Assembly: GCA_002070205.1 (NCBI GenBank)
Contig: MWCU01000068.1
Coordinates: forward strand, 1 to 36,237
Reading direction: 5' to 3'
DNA: 36,237 nt
DNA from: Firmicutes bacterium ADurb.Bin182
GTDB taxonomy: Bacteria > Bacillota > Clostridia > Christensenellales > CAG-138
The translations under genes were made by a program, and so were the position numbers. Positions 32,961-36,237 of this stretch are shown piece by piece (within the stretch, counting starts at the first letter, position 1; each line of letters starts with the position of its first letter). The notes below the pieces were generated by a model, which was not told where the DNA came from, did not search any database, and worked only from the letters and a program-made list of their open reading frames with translations.

Positions 32961-34219
32961 CAGCAGGACCCCCTTTTAGAATCGGTTTTTAGAGCAAATA
33001 TTTCAGGGAAAAACCTGACCGCCGAAAATATGGGATTTGGGGATGCCTGGCCCAAGCCGCAGAGACTGCCTTCGACCATCAGGCTTCCAAGCTCAAGCAT
33101 CAGCTCCAAATCGCCTTCCTTTGCGGTCCCGTTTTTAAACTTACCGATAAATTCAAGCATCCGGGGAGTACCCTCGCGGCACGGAGTGCATTTTCCGCAG
33201 GATTCCTCTGCGAAAAATTCCGTAAGGTTTTCCAGAACGTCCAGAATATCGCAGTCTTCGTCCATAAACATCAGGTCTCCGGTTCCGAAGGTAGCCCCGG
33301 CCGCGGCGCAGCTTTCGATATCCATCAAAGTATCGATAAGGCTCGCCGGGATAATGTTTCCGGAGGCTCCTCCGGTCTGGACCGCTATAAGCCTTTTTCC
33401 GCCGGGACATCCGCCGCCCGCTTCCTCATAGAGGCTGCGGATTGTTACGCCGATGGGGAATTCGTATACTCCGGGTTTCGCTATGTTGCCGCTGAGAGTA
33501 AACAGCTTGGTGCCGGGGCATTTCTCAGTGCCCAATGTGCGGAACCATTCGGCTCCGTTAACCAGAATGGCCGGGAAATTTGCGAGAGTTTCAACATTAT
33601 TTAATACGGTGGGCTTTCCCCATAGACCGGCGACGCCGGGAAACGGCGGTTTGAAGCGCGGTTCGCCCCGTTTTCCCTCTATTGAGCTAAGCAACGCGGT
33701 CTCTTCGCCGCAGATATAAGCTCCGGCCCCGGTGCGGATTTCGATGTCAAAATCTTTTCCGCTGCCCATTATGTTTTTGCCGAGGCAGCCGTTTTCCCGG
33801 GCGTCGGCCAGCGCGCGTTCCAGAGTTTTTGCGACGTACGGATATTCAGCGCGCAGATATATGAAACCTTTATCGGCGCCCACCGCGATGCCCGCGATGG
33901 CCATGCCTTCGAACAGACGGTGAGGGACCAAATCCATGATCATCCGGTCCTTGATTGTTTCCGGCTCTCCCTCGTCGGCGTTGCATACAATATACTTCCG
34001 GTCCGCCGTCGTATCGGCTGTAAAAGACAGTTTTAATCCCGCCGGAAATCCGGCTCCTCCGCGGCCCCGGAGTCCGGAAGCTTTGATGACGCCGATAATA
34101 TTTTCCGGAGCTTCCAGCGCCTTTTTCAGGCCCTGATATCCGCCGATATCTATGTATTCCTTGGTGCTGACAGGGGAAATCTCTCCGGCTTTATTCAGAA
34201 TGACTCTCATTTCTTCCAT
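32960..34219 (-). CDS. nuoF: NuoF-like diaphorase subunit of formate dehydrogenase (FMN, 4Fe-4S)
   Basis: Flavoprotein subunit that exchanges electrons with NAD(H). The 419-aa protein has the FMN/NADH motifs GLRGRGGAGFPAGLK (about 49-63) and CNADEGEPETIKDR, then GAGAYICGEETALL, and the 4Fe-4S motif ESCGKCTPCREG with a later cysteine in GSLCGLGQ. It lacks the extra N-terminal 2Fe-2S and C-terminal ferredoxin domains of HydB-type bifurcating hydrogenase subunits, so it is nearer to NuoF or FdsB. The ATG at 34219 is 4 bp after the nuoE-like stop; Met4 is an alternative start. Confidence 0.95.
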   Translation of the reverse strand: MEEMRVILNKAGEISPVSTKEYIDIGGYQGLKKALEAPENIIGVIKASGLRGRGGAGFPAGLKLSFTADTTADRKYIVCNADEGEPETIKDRMIMDLVPHRLFEGMAIAGIAVGADKGFIYLRAEYPYVAKTLERALADARENGCLGKNIMGSGKDFDIEIRTGAGAYICGEETALLSSIEGKRGEPRFKPPFPGVAGLWGKPTVLNNVETLANFPAILVNGAEWFRTLGTEKCPGTKLFTLSGNIAKPGVYEFPIGVTIRSLYEEAGGGCPGGKRLIAVQTGGASGNIIPASLIDTLMDIESCAAAGATFGTGDLMFMDEDCDILDVLENLTEFFAEESCGKCTPCREGTPRMLEFIGKFKNGTAKEGDLELMLELGSLMVEGSLCGLGQASPNPIFSAVRFFPEIFALKTDSKRGSC

Positions 34220-34223
34220 ATTC

Positions 34224-34736
34224 TCACGCCCTTTTTCTTAGTAAGGATATCAGCTCGCTCACGTTTTCCGGTTTAAGGTCGCCATAGACGGTATCGTCTA
34301 TCAGCGCGGCCGGTGAAACGTCGCATGCGCCGATGCATTCGCAGGTCTCCAAAGTAAACATCTTGTCCGGAGTAGTCTCTCCGGCCCTGACGCCCAAAAC
34401 TTTCTCAAAAGCATCAAGCACGTCTTTGGCGCCCTTTAAATGGCAGGGAGCGCTCTTGCACAGCCGTATAAGAACCTTTCCGCGCTTTTCGGTTGAGTAA
34501 AAGGCATAGAAAGTCTCCACGCCGTATATTCGGGATAATGGAACTCTCATTTCACGGGATACCGTCATGGCAACGTCTTTCGGGATACCGTTGCCCGCAA
34601 CCTTTTGCACTTCGTGAAGCACCGGAATGAGCATATCAGGACGGTCTCTCCACTTTGACGCGATAGCCGCGATCTGTTTCAGAATGTCCGTGTCCGTAAA
34701 ACAGCAGCAGGATTTTTCCTTTTCATTTAAGGCCAT
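34224..34736 (-). CDS. nuoE: NuoE-like 2Fe-2S subunit of formate dehydrogenase
   Basis: Small thioredoxin-fold subunit carrying one 2Fe-2S cluster (170 aa). Ligands are Cys93 and Cys98 (LCKSAPCH), and Cys134 and Cys138 (CIGAC). The N-terminal helical part (LIPVLHEVQKVAGNGIPKDVA) and GVETFYAFY are typical of NuoE/HydA-gamma proteins. It carries an additional Cys-Cys-Cys run at 10-12. GGAGGT (34746-34751) lies 9 nt before the ATG and is directly joined to the closing stem of the leader RNA, so translation of this first cistron may be controlled. NuoE-NuoF-FdhA together resemble soluble FdsGBA-type formate dehydrogenases. Confidence 0.95.
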   Translation of the reverse strand: MALNEKEKSCCCFTDTDILKQIAAIASKWRDRPDMLIPVLHEVQKVAGNGIPKDVAMTVSREMRVPLSRIYGVETFYAFYSTEKRGKVLIRLCKSAPCHLKGAKDVLDAFEKVLGVRAGETTPDKMFTLETCECIGACDVSPAALIDDTVYGDLKPENVSELISLLRKRA

Positions 34737-34750
34737 TGGTGTTATACCTC

Positions 34751-34961
34751 CGCATAGTTTAGTTGCCGGCGCTGCCGGCCTCCTGAAATCCTCCCGTTAA
34801 GTACAACGGGAGTACTCAGACCGTCGGTAAAAATCGCAACAGAGAACAGCCATTGTTCACGGCTATTCTTCATCCAACTCACTTGCAAAAGGCAAGTACC
34901 GGAGTTTCCCCCGTTTACTCTGTCTCGCCTGCTGTGGCTCACAGAAACGCTAGGCTATGCG
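34751..34961 (-). ncRNA. Structured 5' leader RNA of the formate dehydrogenase operon (candidate riboswitch)
   Basis: A 211-nt leader that folds on the minus strand into a multi-branch structure. Closing stem: 34955-34961 with 34751-34757. Inner helices: 34932-34936/34940-34944; 34918-34923/34839-34844; 34902-34906/34876-34880 continuing, after a 4-nt bulge, as 34892-34897/34881-34886; 34861-34866/34846-34851; 34805-34812/34791-34798; 34774-34779/34765-34770. One helix needs a U-G pair that exists only in the minus-strand RNA. The closing stem touches the GGAGGT of nuoE, so its formation could mask translation. I cannot match it to a named family; a molybdenum- or tungsten-cofactor sensor is a guess from context. 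Confidence 0.7.
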
Positions 34962-35406
34962 AAATCGGAATTGATATTGTTAAATTTATGTCATTCGTTA
35001 ATACTGTGATAATACAGTATAATTACTTTAAAGTAAAGTCTAAAATGAAAATTTTTTTAAATTTTTTTCAGCGGTAAATCAAAGCTGATTGAGAAAACGG
35101 CTGTGTATTCGAAATATAAATAATTATATATTTGTTTGATTGCATATACTCCCCAAAATGGCAGTTATATATTGATTCGTATTCTCGCGAATGCTCGAAA
35201 ATCCCCGATGAGATGATCGATTACTTTTCTGACTGAAAATAAGAATAATAAGAAGTCCGGCTGCCAAGATATGCTTTTGTTCAAAGTCAGGGCTTAAGGG
35301 TGGACAGCAGGCTGCTCCTAAATTATAATAGTCTTAACTATCCGATGACACGGTATGCATATCATTACTGTTAAACAGATACAACCGATTTCAGGAGGTC
35401 GATATT
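34962..35406. other. Divergent intergenic region between formate dehydrogenase and agmatinase genes
   Basis: This 445-bp AT-rich gap holds the promoter area for the leader RNA (two palindromes at 35001-35036) and the upstream region of the plus-strand agmatinase gene, ending with AGGAGG (35394-35399). Runs of T around 35050-35067 and long AT-rich stretches are present. No protein-coding frame or recognisable RNA was found in the remainder. Confidence 0.45.
35001..35036. promoter_or_regulatory. Paired palindromic operators in the formate dehydrogenase promoter
   Basis: ATACTGT-GATAAT-ACAGTAT (35001-35020) is a perfect 7-bp-arm inverted repeat. Two bases away is the 14-bp palindrome TTACTTTAAAGTAA (35023-35036). 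On the minus strand the first overlaps a -10-like TATACT (35016-35021), with a -35-like TTTAGA 17 bp upstream, so binding there would block transcription of the leader RNA and nuoE. The TGTGA within the first palindrome is also a Crp/Fnr half-site. The symmetry is certain; the protein that binds is not known. Confidence 0.5.
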
Positions 35407-36237
35407 TTGCCGAATTATAGAAAATTTCATCCTGAAGACCCAAGCGTTATTACAAGGTATACGGGAATACGAACTTTTATGAAGCTGCCTTTCGTAAAAG
35501 GGGATTTGAGCGGCGCCGACGCAGCTATAATCGGTATTCCCTGTGACGGCGGTACCACGTTCCGCTCTGGCGCGGCATTCGGACCTTCGGCCATCCGCGA
35601 GATGTCCATAATGCTGAGGAACTACAACATCAATCTTGACATCGATATTTTTGAATATCTCTCGGTCGTGGATAACGGCGACGCCAACACCAATCCTTGT
35701 TCCCTTACAGCAAGCCTTGAAGCTGCCGAAAAGATTTTTGAAAACGCGGTAAATCAAGGCGTTGTGCCTGTCGGTCTCGGGGGAGATCACTCCGTTACGC
35801 TTGGAGAGCTTAGGGCGGTTGCCAAAAAGCACGGACCCGTAGCGCTGGTGCAATTCGATTCCCACCCGGACACGTATGATATCGAAAACGGAAGCAGGCT
35901 GACTCACGGAACGATTTTCCGCCGCGGCGTTGAAGAAGGAATAATCGATGCTGCCCATTCTGTCCAAGCCGGCATCAGGGGCGTATTTGATCAAAACACG
36001 ATAGCGGAGTCCGAAAGCCTCGGTTATACGGTGCTCACTGCGGCAGCCATAAAAGAAAAAGGGCTGGAGTGGACGGCTGAACGGATATTGGAAAAAGTCG
36101 GCGGGAAGAAAACTCATATAACCTTCGATATAGATTTCTTCGATCCCGCTTACGCGCCCGGAACGGGAACCATTGAGGTCGGCGGATTTACGAGCTTTGA
36201 GGGGATCAAGCTGCTGCGCAGTATACGCGACTTGAAT
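35407..36237 (+). CDS. speB: Agmatinase-family ureohydrolase (3' end outside the window)
   Basis: A manganese- or nickel-type ureohydrolase, probably splitting agmatine to putrescine and urea, though guanidinobutyrase or guanidinase activity is not excluded. The 277 codons present cover most of the protein. Metal-binding motifs are GGDHSVTLG, FDSHPDTYD and FDIDFFDPAYAPGTGT. The start is TTG (MPNYRKFHPEDPSVI), with AGGAGG (35394-35399) 7 nt upstream. The gene runs open to the window edge with no frameshift. A decayed copy of its residues 36-72 lies 8.3 kb to the left in the same orientation. Confidence 0.88.
   Translation, partial: MPNYRKFHPEDPSVITRYTGIRTFMKLPFVKGDLSGADAAIIGIPCDGGTTFRSGAAFGPSAIREMSIMLRNYNINLDIDIFEYLSVVDNGDANTNPCSLTASLEAAEKIFENAVNQGVVPVGLGGDHSVTLGELRAVAKKHGPVALVQFDSHPDTYDIENGSRLTHGTIFRRGVEEGIIDAAHSVQAGIRGVFDQNTIAESESLGYTVLTAAAIKEKGLEWTAERILEKVGGKKTHITFDIDFFDPAYAPGTGTIEVGGFTSFEGIKLLRSIRDLN

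Noticed and set aside
34742..34942. 66-codon minus-strand open frame ending just before nuoE (contains REQWLFSVAIFTDGLSTPVV).
   Set aside because: It starts at a GTG inside a hairpin with no ribosome binding site, and almost all of it is covered by mutually consistent RNA helices. The structured-RNA reading explains the sequence better, though a dual role cannot be excluded.
35001..35020. E. coli-type LexA box (CTGT...ACAG).
   Set aside because: The spacing between half-sites is 6 instead of 8, and Firmicutes LexA uses a different site (GAAC...GTTC).

Overview
The window looks like chromosome from an anaerobic, Gram-positive member of the Clostridia (Bacillota). The reasons are the pgk-tpiA-gpmI-secG-rnr-smpB-ssrA gene order, LytR-CpsA-Psr and sortase-type surface proteins, AGGAGG-type ribosome binding sites with several TTG starts, a SecA with a zinc-binding C-terminus, and a soluble formate dehydrogenase. 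I cannot name the genus. Most genes are on the minus strand.

Layout on the minus strand, read from high to low coordinates. (1) 34.7-27.3 kb: a NAD-type formate dehydrogenase module. A structured leader RNA is followed by a nuoE-like subunit, a nuoF-like subunit, the catalytic subunit fdhA, mobA, fdhD and a DUF1576 membrane protein. (2) 26.3-26.0 kb: thioredoxin, divergent from a plus-strand Crp/Fnr regulator. (3) 24.9-19.8 kb: a Kelch-repeat lipoprotein, a Cu/Zn superoxide dismutase, a YgjP-type metallopeptidase, and the trkA-trkH potassium uptake pair. (4) 18.9-14.3 kb: secA, a cyclase-family hydrolase, and prfB with its programmed +1 frameshift. (5) 14.3-9.7 kb: a tightly packed set of esterase, condensation-fold acyltransferase, zinc-ribbon membrane protein and LCP enzyme. 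(6) 9.6-7.9 kb: a lipoprotein whose promoter predicts a leaderless message, then a sortase-B-like protein without its catalytic residues. (7) 7.8-0.26 kb: the lower-glycolysis operon, SecG, RNase R, SmpB and tmRNA.

Plus-strand genes are few: a four-helix membrane protein (19.3 kb), an HTH regulator (25.3 kb), the Crp/Fnr regulator (26.5 kb) and an agmatinase-family gene that runs off the right edge.

The observations most worth a second look are these. The formate dehydrogenase leader RNA folds into at least seven helices closed by a stem that abuts the ribosome binding site. A decayed fragment of an agmatinase gene at 27.2 kb overlaps the end of the DUF1576 gene and, with the intact copy at 35.4 kb, brackets the formate dehydrogenase module. 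The sortase-B homologue lacks all three active-site residues. FdhD lacks its usual loop cysteine. The tmRNA 3' end is duplicated 186 bp away, like an integration scar. No CRISPR array, transposase, prophage gene, rRNA or tRNA was seen.
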